A stretch of 64,000 nt of DNA from Brachyhypopomus gauderio (taxonomy: Eukaryota > Chordata > Actinopteri > Gymnotiformes > Hypopomidae). Below the pieces are notes generated by a model. That model was not told the DNA's origin, searched no databases, and saw nothing but the letters and a program-made list of their open reading frames with translations. Location of the stretch: contig NC_135220.1 in NCBI RefSeq assembly GCF_052324685.1, positions 4,075,216-4,139,215 of the forward strand, written 5' to 3'. A program made the position numbers and the translations under genes. Positions 1-15,236 of the stretch are shown here, piece after piece (the first letter of the stretch is position 1; each line of letters opens with the position of its first letter).

Positions 1-283
1 TTTTGTTAGTGCGTAAAAAACTGTTGTTGAGTTTACAGGCAAGCTGCCATTTGCTAGATTTTCTTTGTTCGTTCGTCACTGGTGTACGAATTTTGGTTAG
101 TAGAGAAGCACCATTTTCATGACTGGCTATTTCTAGTGTTGAAACTGAGAAGTGTAACAGAGAGTTGAGCTCAAGCCTCTTGTGCGGGCCAAATTCAATT
201 GTATTTTCATAATTTGCTGCGGGCCAATGAAAACTGGACATTGGGCCACAGTTGGCCCACGGGCCGTAGTTTGGACACCCCTG
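1..283 (+). mobile_element. hAT transposon right-end remnant
   Basis: The last 24 bases (260-283) are the exact reverse complement of the left terminus of the hAT element that starts at 15237 (which begins CAGGGGTGTCCAAACTACGG). The sequence just inside is rich in GCGGGCC/GGGCCA motifs, as is common at the ends of this type of element. No coding sequence of the transposase is visible here, so this is a terminal fragment or an internally deleted copy lying in the intron upstream of the first visible CD9 exon. The left limit is outside or undefined. Confidence 0.6.
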
Positions 284-441
284 CCCTACACTGTGGCCTC
301 AACCTACTGTTTCATGCCCTTTAAGGTGATCTGAATCATTTAAAGATTGTATATCTTTAAATATCAGTGAGGGCTTTAACCAGATTAGGATGCTGAGGCT
401 GCATCTGGGTACGAGACTCTAACCCACCTGCTGTTCTGTAG

Positions 442-2335
442 GCGTGTATATCCTGATTGCAGCCGGTGGTCTGGTGATGCTGGTTGGCTTCTTCGGCTGC
501 TGTGGGGCAGTGCGGGAGTCGCAGTGCCTCCTGGGATTGGTGAGCACACTCTATCTCCTAATCCCCACTTCCAATCCCACTCCTAATCCCCGCTTCCAAT
601 CCCACTCCTAATCCCCGCTTCCAATCCCACTCCTAATCCCCACTCCCAATCCAACTCCTAATCCCCACTCCCAATCCTACTCCTAATCCCCACTTCTAAT
701 CCAACACCTAATCCTCACTTCTAATCCAACACCTAATCCTCACTCCCAATCCCCCTCCTAATCCCCACTCCCAATCCTACTCCTAATCCCCACTTCTAAT
801 CCAACACCTAATCCTCATTCCCAATCCCCCTCCTAATCCCCACTCCTAATTGTAGTTCTTGGCTGCTACAGTAATAGCAGAGACATGTTTCATTTAATCT
901 CATGACATTTTTCTCAGACGGGTCTGCTGTCAAAGTTTCAAGCATACTTGTTAGACAGTCTAACGTATCTAACAAGCATTACGTGAAGTTTCATGTGTTT
1001 GTTGCGTGTGCTTGGTTACATGTGTGGGTATGTTGACTAACGTGCAGTTTCGTGGTTTACTCTCAGTTCTTCGCCTGCCTCTTAATCATCTTTGGAGCAG
1101 AAGTTGCTGCTGGTGTCTTTGGATTCCTTAATAAACAAACGGTACGGTAAATGTAGATTGAACTACAACAAGAACAGATTAAACTACAATAAAGATTAAA
1201 GGACAGATTATACAACTACAAGGGTAAACTGGACGGCATCTTCTGCCCTGCAGCTTCTGCCCTCTTTCAGATTAGGGGTTTATCACCTTGGGAATTGTGT
1301 CTTTCAGTTGCTAATCTTAACACACCTCAATGTACTATAGTTTAATTGTTAATCTGCATTACCTGAATCAGGTATATTAGCCCCCACTGCAGGATGGTTC
1401 TCCTGAAGCAGGAACAAACATCAATAATTAGTGTTTTATTGTATATAGACTTATCTTCCCACTGAAGAGAACATTGCTTAATCTGAGTTTCAATAATCAC
1501 TTTCTGTCCAACAGATAATTAAGGACATCCAGACATTTTATGAAGAATCAACTAAAGACAACAACAACAACAACATGACTGCAATCATCGCCACCTACCA
1601 GAGAATAGTATGTTTCTGCTGTGTACTTTCATCTGATATGTGCGTGCGTGTGTGTGTGTGCGTGTGTGTGCACCCATGTGTGTACTCTAACAACCAGATC
1701 ATTATTTATTTGCCTCGTCTGCGCTGTGATCGTGTGTAAGTCTTCCTCTCTGTCCTTACAGCTGAACTGCTGTGACACACAGTGCACAAATATCCAACCC
1801 AAGGTAACACTCTTTTCACCACCAGGGGGCAGTACACCCCAGGGCCTCAATAATTATAAAACAAATCTCATTTACAAGTGCTTTTTCTGGTCTTTTTTCT
1901 ATACAGAGTTGTGAATTAGCCATTGAGGAGTTCTTCAATAGTAAACTGTTCATCATTGGATATGTGGGAATAGGAATCGCAGGAGTCATGGTAACTGCAC
2001 CTTCCTGTTTTTAACTGTGTGGCTGTTACAGACTAGTGAGTGTGTACTCACTCTAAGGGCATTGGCTTGATCGCACACCTTCCTGGCTTTATCCTTCAGT
2101 GTTGCGCTCACTTCTGCCTTCTACACTTTGCAAACATGCTCAATCTCCCATTTAGAGTTGAATTACTTTTGTTGCTGTACATATACGTAAAATGAGAGAC
2201 ACCGGTGATGCCGTTGTAATGAGAGACTGCAGGTGGTTTCTGTCTGACAGTGTCTTCTGACCTCCACAGATTATTGGCATGATCTTCAGCATGGTCCTGT
2301 GCTGTGCCATCCGCAACAGCCGCGAGGTCATATAG
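442..2335 (+). CDS. cd9: CD9-type tetraspanin, 3' six coding exons (5' partial)
   Basis: Four-pass membrane scaffold that organises tetraspanin-enriched microdomains with integrins and Ig-superfamily partners. Exons: 442-539, 1067-1141, 1515-1607, 1762-1803, 1907-1990 and 2270-2335 (stop TAG 2333-2335); all borders are AG/GT and the phases agree. The visible 151 residues cover TM2 ([10 protein letters not shown]...[14 protein letters not shown]), TM3 ([18 protein letters not shown]), the large extracellular loop, TM4 ([19 protein letters not shown]) and a short tail [11 protein letters not shown]. This is close to CD9; the juxtamembrane cysteines for palmitoylation are kept. The loop has a poly-Asn run and an N-M-T sequon. 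It is unusually short: the CCG motif reads CCD and only three residues separate it from the third cysteine. The first exons (TM1) lie upstream of the window. Which teleost CD9 paralogue this is cannot be decided here. Confidence 0.92.
541..850 (+). repeat. Intronic CT-rich minisatellite
   Basis: Imperfect tandem repetition of units such as AATCCCCACTCCCAATCC and AATCCAACTCCT begins one base after the CD9 exon donor and fills about 310 bp of the intron. It is strongly pyrimidine-rich on the coding strand. No function is evident. Confidence 0.85.
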
Positions 2336-4340
2336 CGGGACCCCTAACCTTTGACCTTTGACCCACACCACATCCTCACAGACACAGCAACAGCTTTCAG
2401 ACTGAGAAAGACCTGCATCTCCCTCTCAGACTGTCCAATCAGAGGGAAGCACAAAGAGGCTATCCACCTTCATGTTTTCTGTGTAATCCACCTGAGACTT
2501 TTCACCTTTGACACTGCTGAAGTGCGTATTTGTTTGGTGTTGTTTGTTCACTTGTTTTTACTTTTTGTTTTTTTTTTTGTTTGTTTGTTTTTATTTTGGG
2601 GGGGGTTACCTAATTACCTGCTGGATAGGTGTCATAAATTCCAAGCATTTTAAAGTTGACTTTTTAAATAGATATCTTTAGAATTGTATTTATGTATTTT
2701 CAGTCTTGGTGAGTCCTAACTCTGCTGGGGTCTGTTGCCTGGTGCTCCCTGTGCGTTCAGCTATTTAAAATCCACAGTTTGCCAGTGCAGCATCAAATGA
2801 CTGATACAGATATGATATAATGTGAACAGGACAGACATTATGCCTTGCTGGAAGACTTGACTGGTCGTTTGCAAATAGACTTTGGGTCAGTGTGTCACGA
2901 CTGGCCTGTAACCTCACAAAGCCCTGCCTCGCACACACAGTGGAGCAGGCACCTCCGTCCCCCACACTGCCTGACTACGTGGCCACGTCACCACAGACTG
3001 AGCGTGTGTTCTCTGATCTTTTGTACGTGTGAAACATTTTGATTTGGTAGGTGGTGCAAACCACACTGAGCTTTGCTGGCACAGAAAGCTGAAAACTGAG
3101 AGAGTGCACCATATCCCCCTTCATCTGCTCAGTCCATCTGAGGGAGAGCTGAGGGTGTGTGGTGTCACACACCATTCAACACCCTTCACCACACACACTC
3201 CTGGCTGAGTGCCGTGTCATTGGCTTATGTAATAACAGCCTGCTTCCTCTTCCAATAGTGGTCATCGTGCTGAAGTTTGATCTCTCCTCACTGACACTTC
3301 TCACATTAACAGGGGAGCTGTGGAAGGATACGCGAGGCTCTGAATAGCGCCCCCTCCTGCTGACAACAGCATGCTGCACGCTGTGTTATGAGCTGCAATC
3401 AGGAAACTCCTTTAGATGTCTGTTATTTAGTGTTTAGCTAGACCAAATATCTCTAACTTCACTTTCCCTGTGATTGCTTGCTAGAATCAACTGGATGAAG
3501 CATTCGAAAGGTTTTTTTCATTGCATTATTCACTGTTGCATTTCAATGTCTGTTTTTCCAAGAACAGCTTTGTACATACTGTTAAATTTTGTACTCTGTT
3601 TTTGTAATGCGTGTGGTACTGGACATCTGTGCCGTGTCGCTAATGTGCTGTTGTTTGTGTTGAAGCTGGTTGTTTCCATTCTAAAGAAATGACTATTTCA
3701 TGATGATCAGTTAAGGTGCCTTTGCTTTTTATGCAAATAACTTGTGTAACCTGCTAATCAGAAAAAGGTATAGCAGAAGACTTCAACCCAGTCCTGAAAG
3801 AACCTCGTACAGTCCATTTTTTCCATTCTGCCATACCTCCCATTTCTCTTGATATTTCTCTCTAGCTCCTGATTAACCAAGCATGTCCAAAACTACAGAC
3901 TGGATCAGAGTTATCGGACTGGAGTGCATAGTTCAGATGACCTTACATATTGAAGGTTTCCATAAGGAGTGAAATGACATAGTTTAGCTAGTGAAGTCAG
4001 TGGGGCTAGGGTGTGGGAACAACGGTTTGGATTGTGTGTGTGTGCTGATTTTGAAGTGCTCTGTGTGTCTCCCTGTCTCTAATCTTCTCTCTCCCTTCAT
4101 TTCTCTCTGTTCAGCTGACCCATAGCTTGTGCCTGTGTGTTAAATGTAGCATGGCGTTCATAGCAGCTTTGCTGTAAACAGTTTTTATGTGTTTTGAATG
4201 TTCGTACTGTATCCAGAAAGTTGTTGTTTTTCTGGTGTTGAAATGTGTAATTTATTTATTAACCGAGATGTTCCAACAGCATTCAGGCTGCTCAGGAACA
4301 CTGTTGTACCAGAACAAATAAAGTTTTCTGAAGTTTCACC
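2336..4340 (+). other. cd9: CD9 3'UTR (inferred)
   Basis: About 2 kb between the CD9 stop codon and the AATAAA at 4317. No long conserved ORF and no transposon termini were seen. A T/G-rich tract lies near 2550-2610. Treating the whole stretch as one 3'UTR exon is an inference from the position of the poly(A) signal; an earlier cleavage site is possible. Confidence 0.5.
4317..4322 (+). terminator. Poly(A) signal AATAAA, likely for CD9
   Basis: A canonical AATAAA is followed within about 30 bases by T/TG-rich sequence (TTTTGTCTG), as expected for a cleavage and polyadenylation site. It is a good candidate downstream of the CD9 stop codon on the same strand. Confidence 0.55.
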
Positions 4341-4507
4341 TTTTTGTCTGTCGATACTTTTTGGAAAGCCAGTCTTTTAAAACACGGTGCATTTTACATT
4401 TGTGTTTTCTGTGCAATATTATTGATATAATCATTATTACATTGGGGAAAAAAGCTAATGTGAGGATATAAATTTAATAAACGTATTTGTTATTGTCACG
4501 CCATAGC

Positions 4508-4745
4508 CCCACACCCACCAATCACAGACCACACCCGCCAATCACAAACAATATTCCACCAATCACAGACCACATTCCACCAATCACAGACCACATTCTA
4601 CCAATCACAGACCACATTCCACCAATCACAGACCACATTCCACCAATCACAGACCACATTCTACCAATCACAGACCACACCCACCGATCACAGACCACAT
4701 TCCACCAATCACAGACCACATTCCACCAATCACAGTGCACTTTCA
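4508..4745 (+). repeat. 21-bp minisatellite
   Basis: About eleven copies of CCAATCACAGACCACATTCCA with small variations (CACCCG, TTCTA). Because 21 is a multiple of three, open frames run through it on both strands; these are not genes. Each unit contains CCAAT. Confidence 0.9.
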
Positions 4746-4763
4746 CTTCCCAATCAGCCTCTT

Positions 4764-5130
4764 AAGCTGGGCGTACACTGTGCGATTTTTGGCCCATTTT
4801 CAGTCGATTTTTCACTCGTGCGACTATTTTTGCGATCGGGACAAGTTTCGGCTCAATCGCATGTCGTGCATCGTATAGTTTACACAGGTAAACGAGGAGC
4901 GATTCACACCTCACGACCAACTCCCGATCAGAAATCGCAGCGTCGCAAGAATATCAAACATGTTTGAAATTCAAATCGCTCCTCGTGAGAGGTCGCATGA
5001 GAGCGTCGGATCGTATAGTGTGAGTATATGAATCGTGAGCTGTGAACTTTTAAACCCTGCGATTTAGTCGTACAGTTTGAGCTGGAGCTGAGTACACGAT
5101 TTAAAATATCGTACAGTGTACGCCCAGCTT
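4764..5130. mobile_element. MITE with 17-bp perfect terminal inverted repeats
   Basis: AAGCTGGGCGTACACTG at 4764-4780 is exactly complementary to 5114-5130. The roughly 367-bp element has no coding capacity and its interior is rich in CGAT/TCGCA motifs. No convincing target-site duplication was seen, so the superfamily is open. Confidence 0.75.
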
Positions 5131-6998
5131 TACTGAATCGCCACTTCCATTGAATCGTGTTCCATAAAACACGTGAGAAAAAATATTTAATAACTCATTG
5201 TGAACTAAGTAAGGCGTGTATTTGAGTGTATTTAGCTGTCTTGGTGTTTTAATAGAAATAGACGGTGTCAGTTTCGGTAATAAACATTGAAACTGAACAC
5301 AACTGAACTTTTATTTCCTCGTTAGCATAGGTGTGCATGTCAGCAGTACGGCTGGGAAGAGCTTGGCTCTGTATAGCAACGTCTCTCCATGCGGTGCGTC
5401 TCGTCTTTCGCGGGTGAAGTGGCGTCTGACAGCTGCAGTTATGCGCGAGACAGGAACGAGCAGCGCGGGGGTTAGTGTTTCGTGCGCGCTGCACACTGGA
5501 CACTTCAGCTAGGCTGCTTGGCCTCGCGTGGCGCCGGGCCCATCCCATCCCATAGGAATTCGGATTCACTGCCAAGGTTTCGAGTGAATGAACCAGTGCA
5601 GATCTACTGAACCGCAAACTCAACAAAATGGTGCGAGATTGAAACCGCCCTGTACTTATATAAGAGCTACTGTTGGTTTAACATGTGTTACAAAGGTAAA
5701 TGCAAAACGCTGATGCCAAACGAAAATACAGTGAGGAGATTTCACAGAAAAACTAAGAATTTGTTTATTCATTCAGCATTTGTTCATATGGATTCAGTTT
5801 GTTATGATAACTAGAGGTTTAGGGATTTTCACATTGCTTTTGCAAAAGGTGTTTGTACATCTTATACGGCTCATACTCCTTAGTGAGAACCCTTTACGGA
5901 TTTGGTGTTGTTTTAGTGGCAAGGAATGTGACCCAAATTGTACATAAAAACAGGAAACCTCATGTTAGTAAGAGCATGATCTCTACAACTGAACCAAAGA
6001 CGTTCGAAACTGTCTTCACCGCCTACTTGTGGTTTAATGTTTAATTACTGCTATACAGTTAGTAAGCAGTTTTACAGAATTTCAGAATCTGAAATGAAAA
6101 TGGTTTGAAAAATAAACAGCTTTTGACTTAAATGAATTATGAGAATACATTTAGGATCTTGAAAGCCAATTAAATCAATCATTTTGATCGATTATATAGA
6201 CAACCTAATAGGTTACATTCTATGGTGCCCTCTGCTAAGATTACCCTGACAAAGGATTTCACTTCTCCCTTGAACAAAGTTATGCATATGACGTTATAAC
6301 AATAAAAAATGCTCAACTTAATTGTGTGCTTGGTCCAGTTAGATGGACTGACTTTTCCCATCCCAAACAGCATCAGAAATTCAGAGCTCCTTGGAATTAC
6401 ATAAGTGCATAACTGTGCTTTGAAATTCTGACTCCTTGGAATTCTGTCTGGATCGTGACACTTCGAACACTGCTCAGCTCCAACACGTCTTCATCAAGTT
6501 TTACGTGTCTTGTGTCCTCACCAGCAAGACATCAAACAGGAAACCCAAAGCTTGGTTTCACAAACTAACAGAGCACATGTGGACACGAGGACTTAACGGA
6601 GGACGTGGACCTGAGGACTAACGGAAGATATGAGGACTAACACAGGACGTGGACCTGAGGACTAACGGAAGATATGAGGACTAACACAGGACGTGGACCT
6701 GAGGACTATTTCATGGCTCCGCTCCCCTCCCCCCAAAGCTCTTGTTATGTCAGCAAATGGAAGACAAAAGCTAGCATGATGGGAGACATCATGTTCCTTC
6801 CCAAAGGCTGGTCCTGGAGACACATATAAAATCACAGAGACGAGTGCAATGTTTTCACAGTGGTAAAAGCCAGCGTCCTTCACATGCTGAACCTGCCCCG
6901 GACCTCCAGCGCACCCTGGACACCTCTCAGAAAGCCAGTCCTGAGTTGTCTTGCTCTCACAGCTTTAATGTCGGGACGCTCGCGCTGCAGGACTGTGT
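5131..6998. other. Region between CD9 and the carrier gene; no gene seen
   Basis: Contains a GC-richer patch (about 5330-5560) and a 44-bp tandem repeat of about 2.6 copies (about 6588-6706, unit starting GGACGTGGACCTGAGG). The part nearest 6998 is probably carrier 3'UTR. A 125-codon minus-strand ORF at 5249-5626 lacks recognisable protein features and is not called as a gene. Confidence 0.5.
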
Positions 6999-10183
<3,185 letters not shown>

Positions 10184-11626
10184 TGTGGTGGTGGTTGCTG
10201 TGTGTGTGAGTCTGGGGCTCAGTCGGAGACAGGAGCAGTGCAAGGCAGGAAGAGGAACAGGGTTTTATATAGACACATGTACTCACACATGACTGTAGAG
10301 CTCCACCCACCCCTCATCTAACCCCTCCCATTCTGCCTCTCGCACACACATACACTCACACACACATTTATTTATATACATTCAGTGGATTTACATTTAA
10401 AGCTTTTTAAATACAGCCAGGTGACAGAATATATAAACAATGGGGATTACATTTACCAAATACATATCCAAAATAGACTACTGCATATTACTGAAGTTTT
10501 TAGTACATGTTCAGTGTCCATTCATGTTAACCTCATGCGACAGTAAACAGTGCTGCTAAAGCAATTTTAAAGCAATAAGCTCAGTCCCAACAACCAGTAT
10601 AACTGAACCCAGAAAACTATGTGCTATGTGCTGTCACATGAAGATCAAAGATGTGATCTGGCAAGAAGAAATCCAACGAGAGGCCCATACATGAGGATCT
10701 GGAGTCTGCTGCTTACCAACAGTTCACAGCAGCCAAAGGAATAAACGCCCTCTTCAAATACCAGTCAACCGTCCAAAGAGTCTCTCGGTTACAGTGTAAC
10801 AGGACCCTGACTGTGGATCCACCTAGATCTGACACGGTACTGGAGGAGCACATCTGAGAATGAATCATCACATACACCAGCGTGGTGAAAAGATCAGTTG
10901 TGAAGAGATCAGTGGTGAAGAGATCTCAAAGCTGAGCACCGCATCTCCCAGAGCAGGAACCAGTCAGCAATCCAACAGCAGATGTCTAAGAGCAGGTCAG
11001 AAACATGCAGGCAGCCCATGGTACTGACATGACCCTTGTTCTTAATTATTATTTATATTGTTATCTAGATTCTTTTTAGGCTGTCAATCTTAACTGGGTT
11101 GGAGTAAAAATGTTTAAGGACAAACTTTAATCACTTTGTCACCCATTGACATTAATGATGAGTCTCATCAGTCCTGACCAGGACAGAGAAAAGCCATGAC
11201 CCAGCTCAGACTGGCTATCTGACCCTGGACGGGAGTCTATCAGGGTCACAGCCATCACCACCAAATTCTCCAGGTCAACCAAGTTATGCTACCCCTAAAA
11301 TCTTTAATCAAGATATTGGATGCTGGATATAAAAACGTGCTTCCCATGGCCTCAGTGTGCACGTAGCCCTTTTGTCATACACAACTGAACAAAGTCAAAC
11401 ACAGTAATACAACTGTGGTGAATAACGCTGTGATACCCTGGAAGGAAGTAAAACTTCCCAGGAAATTATCTGAGAGCTTTCTTATCAGTACCATCATACA
11501 AATGTTTTTGTATGTGTTCACCCCACAGCACCAGTCAGTTGGGAGGTGATTTGCAACGAATTGCAGTGCTTCAAGCTTGTGACCACAGTGGAGTTGGACA
11601 TAGTCATAATGAGAATTATGAACAAG
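10184..11626. other. Upstream flank of the carrier gene; no gene seen
   Basis: Holds the presumed promoter/5'UTR of the minus-strand carrier (no clear TATA or CpG island identified). It is followed by AT-rich sequence and an unclassified stretch (about 10600-11030) with repeated GATCAGT(G/T)GTGAA(A/G)AG motifs. Confidence 0.4.
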
Positions 11627-11781
11627 TCAAGCCGGAGTGGCTAATCGGGAGATTCGGGAGGATTCCCGATGGGCCGGCTCATGTCAATCTCTAGTTTGGG
11701 CCGATTAGGAGGGAAAAATAATTTTGGGCCAGATTTGGACATGAATTTCCCGGGTTGAAAAAGTGGCCCACTCCGGCCCTG
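11627..11781. mobile_element. hAT-type MITE with 8-bp target duplication
   Basis: GCCGGAGTGG (11631-11640) is the exact reverse complement of CCACTCCGGC (11768-11777). The element is flanked by identical 8-mers TGAACAAG at 11619-11626 and 11782-11789. An 8-bp target duplication is the hallmark of hAT transposition. The element is about 155 bp and non-coding. Confidence 0.75.
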
Positions 11782-11789
11782 TGAACAAG

Positions 11790-12365
11790 GCATTTCAGAG
11801 AGGAATTATGACTATGCCAGGAATGAGAGCTTCGTGCTGTACCTTTAGAGTCTTTATCTAAAAAAGGAGGTTCTGAGACAATAGTCTTTTGTCCTGCCAC
11901 TCAGGAACTGTATAACTAGTGATAGTAACATTAGTTTGTTTCTTTCCTTAAAGCTGACAGAAACTGTGATGGCGTCTATGCGATATCTCCTTTGATAACT
12001 TCAAAATATGACTTTGAAGTTTAAATTTTCACACAATGGTAGTGTTAGTGGTAATTATCACATGTAAATCAGGTAACAAGCTGACCACTAATACAATATT
12101 GACTTTCAGTCATATGCTGATGATACACATGTATATCAGTGTAGACACTAAAAATATCAGTCAGGCCAGATTTTGTGACACAGCCATTTAAAGTGGAAGA
12201 CTGCTAAAGACATACAAGCTTGAAAATGATTAAATAATCAATAACGAGTGCTCCGCCAACTACTGTAAGAAGCCCGTCTGTGTTAGGTCAGATGTTGCAT
12301 TGTGGGAAGGAATATTTTCCAAAGTTCCTGAGAGGTAAATAAAGTTTTAACTGTAACAAGCTGGG
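11790..12365. other. Unannotated intergenic stretch
   Basis: AT-rich sequence with no ORF, terminal repeat or tandem array that I can support. Confidence 0.4.
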
Positions 12366-13985
12366 TGTAACATAAGGATGAGGCAGAGAAGGATCCAAAT
12401 GCAGAATAGAAATCTTTTGTTGCAGTGAGCAGCGCTGAGTGCAAGTCTCAACACAGAGCTCCACCATGCAGAGTACGTTGTTGAGCCGGTCCAGGGTCAC
12501 GCTGGAGTAGCAGAGTGTGGGAGGTACAGGAGGGCTGGGCTGGGGGCTAGGTCTATAAGGAAAGCTGAGGTCAGAATACCAGGAAACACCACGGAAAAGA
12601 TAACGCTCAGTATGCTGAATGAGACGGCAATATTTCGCAACAAGGAAGTGAAACTTTCGACTTAAGTCAACTTAACAATGTGAGGGAGTGTTGTTCCTGA
12701 CAGTAACCCCCCCCCCCCCCCCCCCCCCCACCTGCGACAAGTGGCTTCAGCTGTGTGAGAGTGACTGCCATGGGGACGACTCTGGGAAAGGGGTGAGCAG
12801 CGTGAAACTCTCGTATGAGAGAGGGGTCCAGTATGTCACGGGCCGGGACCCACTGCATCTCTTCCGGACTATACCCCTCCCAATTTACCAGGTATTGGAG
12901 TCAACCCCAGCGGTGCCGGGATTCCAGGAGTGTACAGACAGCATAAGTGGGTTGTCCTTCGATATCCAGGGGTTCAGGTAAAGAGACGTGAAATGTGGAA
13001 CATATACAATACTGTGGAGGCAGCTGGGTGATAGATTACTGCTGGCAGGCATCGGCGATCCGCAGTCTGACGCCAAGTGTCGAGAGCCCATCTCAGATAA
13101 ATGTGGGCTAACTCCTGGTGCGTGCACTCCGCTTAAACCACTCATCTAAGGTAGGTACGTCAGTAGGGCTAGCATCCCAGGGAAAGAAGGCCAGTTGATA
13201 GTCATAAACACAGTGAAAGGGAGTTAGCTTAGTGGAAGAATGGGTTAAAGAATTTCGTGCATATTCTGCCCAAGGCAGATATTTATTCCAGTCAGTTTGG
13301 GTAATATATTCAGGCCTCCTCTCTTTCTGATCCCGTTCATGCATCCAGGAGAGGGCATCTGCCTTCTGGTTTTTCGAGCAAGGTCTGTAGGATACAGAAA
13401 AGCGGAAAAACGCGAGAAGAACAGGGCCCACCTGGCTTGTCAGGGATTGAATCGTTTTGCTGACTTCAGACTTTGATGGTCAGTGTAGATTATAAAGGGA
13501 TGTTTAGCTCCTTCTAGCCAGTGTCTCCACTGTTCTAAAGCTAGTTTCAATGCCAGAAGCTCTCAACCCCCCACATCATAATTCTGTTCAGCTGGAAGTA
13601 ATTTCATAGAATAGAATGCACATGGAAATAGCTTAAGTGGATTACCTTGTTGTTGGGAGAGAATGGCCCCTACACCTATTCCAAAACATCGACTTCAACG
13701 ATAAAAGGGTGCTGGGGGTCAGGGAGGTGCAGAACAGGCACCACCGTAAAGGCTTCTTTGAGCTGGCAGAAAGCATGATCAGCCTCTGTGGTCCATTCAT
13801 ACTGTCTCCCTGGACCACCCTGTAGAAGATTCGCGAGTGGGGTTGCCAGAATCCCAAATGAAACATCAGTAAAAGTTTGCGCAGCCCAGGAAACGCTGGA
13901 GGTCTTTCATCATTTGGGGAATCGCCCATTTTGCAAAAGCGGACACGTTATTGGAATCCATGGAGATTCCATGGAGGTGCCCTGT
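12366..13985 (-). mobile_element. Ty3/gypsy chromodomain retrotransposon remnant with 3' LTR
   Basis: On the minus strand, from high to low coordinates, there are fragments of reverse transcriptase/RNase H (about 13985-13430, frameshifted; LSAS and SRIFYRVVQGDS are legible, then [11 protein letters not shown]). These join directly to the integrase C-terminal region ([20 protein letters not shown]) and to a chromodomain-like tail ([20 protein letters not shown], about 12850-12790). The [11 protein letters not shown]-to-integrase junction shows a large internal deletion. A run of about 22 C (12707-12729; G on the coding strand) sits where the polypurine tract would be. A probable 3' LTR of about 337 bp follows: on the plus strand it starts TGTAAC near 12366 and ends CTGACA at 12702. 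The element is non-functional. Confidence 0.75.
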
Positions 13986-14690
13986 AAATTAGCAGTCATT
14001 AAACCTCTTATCAAGAAACCAAATCTTGATCCAACTATTTATAGACCCATTCTGAACATATAATTTATATCCAAGATCATTGAAAAAGCTGTAGCCCAGC
14101 AATTATGCTTATATATGCATAGGAATCACATATTTGAAAAGTTCCGATCTGGATTTAGCCCCCACCTCAGTACTGACACAGCCCTAGTTAAAGTAACAAA
14201 TGATCTCCTTCTTGCCTCAGAACAAGGCTATGTATCTCTGCTAGTGCTTCTGGATCTTAGTGCAGCTTTCACACAATAGATCATAGGATCTTGTTAGAAC
14301 GGTTAGAAAGCTGGGTTGGAATCTCAGGCACAGCCCTTTCATGATTTAATTCTTACTTAACCAATCACTATCAATTTCTAGAGCTCAATAATATTCCGTC
14401 CAAACGCACAAAAGTGAAATATGGAGTCCCACAAGGCTCCATCGTAGGACCACTATTATTTACATTATATATGCTACCACTGGGCATAGTTATAAACAAA
14501 CATCGTGTCAACTTTCACTGCTATGCAGATGACACTCCACTTTACATATCAGTCAAACCTGATGACAAACACAGTTTAGGAAAAATTGAAGCCTGCATAA
14601 GAGATGTTAAATGCTGGATGTCGCTAAACTTCTTCAAATATAATGGGGACAAAACGGAAGCAGGGTTGCCAACTCTCACGCATTGAGCGT
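13986..14690 (+). mobile_element. LINE (CR1/L2-type) reverse transcriptase remnant
   Basis: Frameshifted RT pieces are legible on the plus strand: AVIKPLIKKPNLDPTIYRP, then [51 protein letters not shown] and FHCYADDTPLYIS (the YADD catalytic motif), ending with NGDKTEA. The order and motifs are those of CR1/L2-clade LINEs. It has several stops and frameshifts and is truncated at both ends, abutting the gypsy remnant on its left. Confidence 0.75.
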
Positions 14691-15236
14691 GAGACACACT
14701 CATTTGACCATTTTCACACGCTCTCACGCCACACTTCTGATATCTCCTGGCAAAAAAAAAATCTAGTTTATTTACCTCTGATCCACATCTATGATTCAAT
14801 GAGTTACTAGTGATCAGTGATCAATCTTTGATCAGTCTTGCTGTGTGTATTGGTGCATTGTCATCCTGATACACGGCACCGCCTTCAGGATACAATGTTT
14901 GAACAATTGGATGCACATGGTCTTCCAGAATGGTTCGATAGTCCTTGGCAGTAACGTGCCCATCTAGCACAGTATTGGGCCAAGGGGATGCCATCATATG
15001 GCAGCCCAAACCATCACTGATCCACCCCCATGCTTCACTCTGGTCAACAATCTGGGTGGTACGCTCCTTTGGGGCTTCTCCACACCGTAACTCTTCCGGA
15101 TGTGGGGAAAACAGTAAAGGTGAACTCATCACAGAACAATACATGTTCAAATTGTCCACAGCCCAAGGTTTGCGCTCCTTGCACCATTGAAACTAATGTT
15201 TGGTATTGGCATGAGTGACCAAAGGTTTGGCTATAG
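14691..15236 (-). mobile_element. Tc1-like transposase remnant
   Basis: The minus-strand frame 15159-14821 encodes the last part of a Tc1/mariner DDE transposase: DGHVTAKDYRTILEDHVHP, then AVYQDDNAPIHTARLIKD, matching the 'QDNAPxHTA' region around the second catalytic Asp. Sequence further upstream on the coding strand is still Tc1-like up to about 15236, where it is cut off exactly by the hAT terminus at 15237. The remainder of the transposase is missing. Confidence 0.75.

Noticed and set aside
4487-4765. 92-codon ORF of PITDHIP-type repeats
   Set aside because: Product of the 21-bp minisatellite.
5249-5626. 125-codon minus-strand ORF in a GC-rich patch
   Set aside because: No recognisable domain, no splice context and composition typical of a GC-rich repeat or untranslated region.
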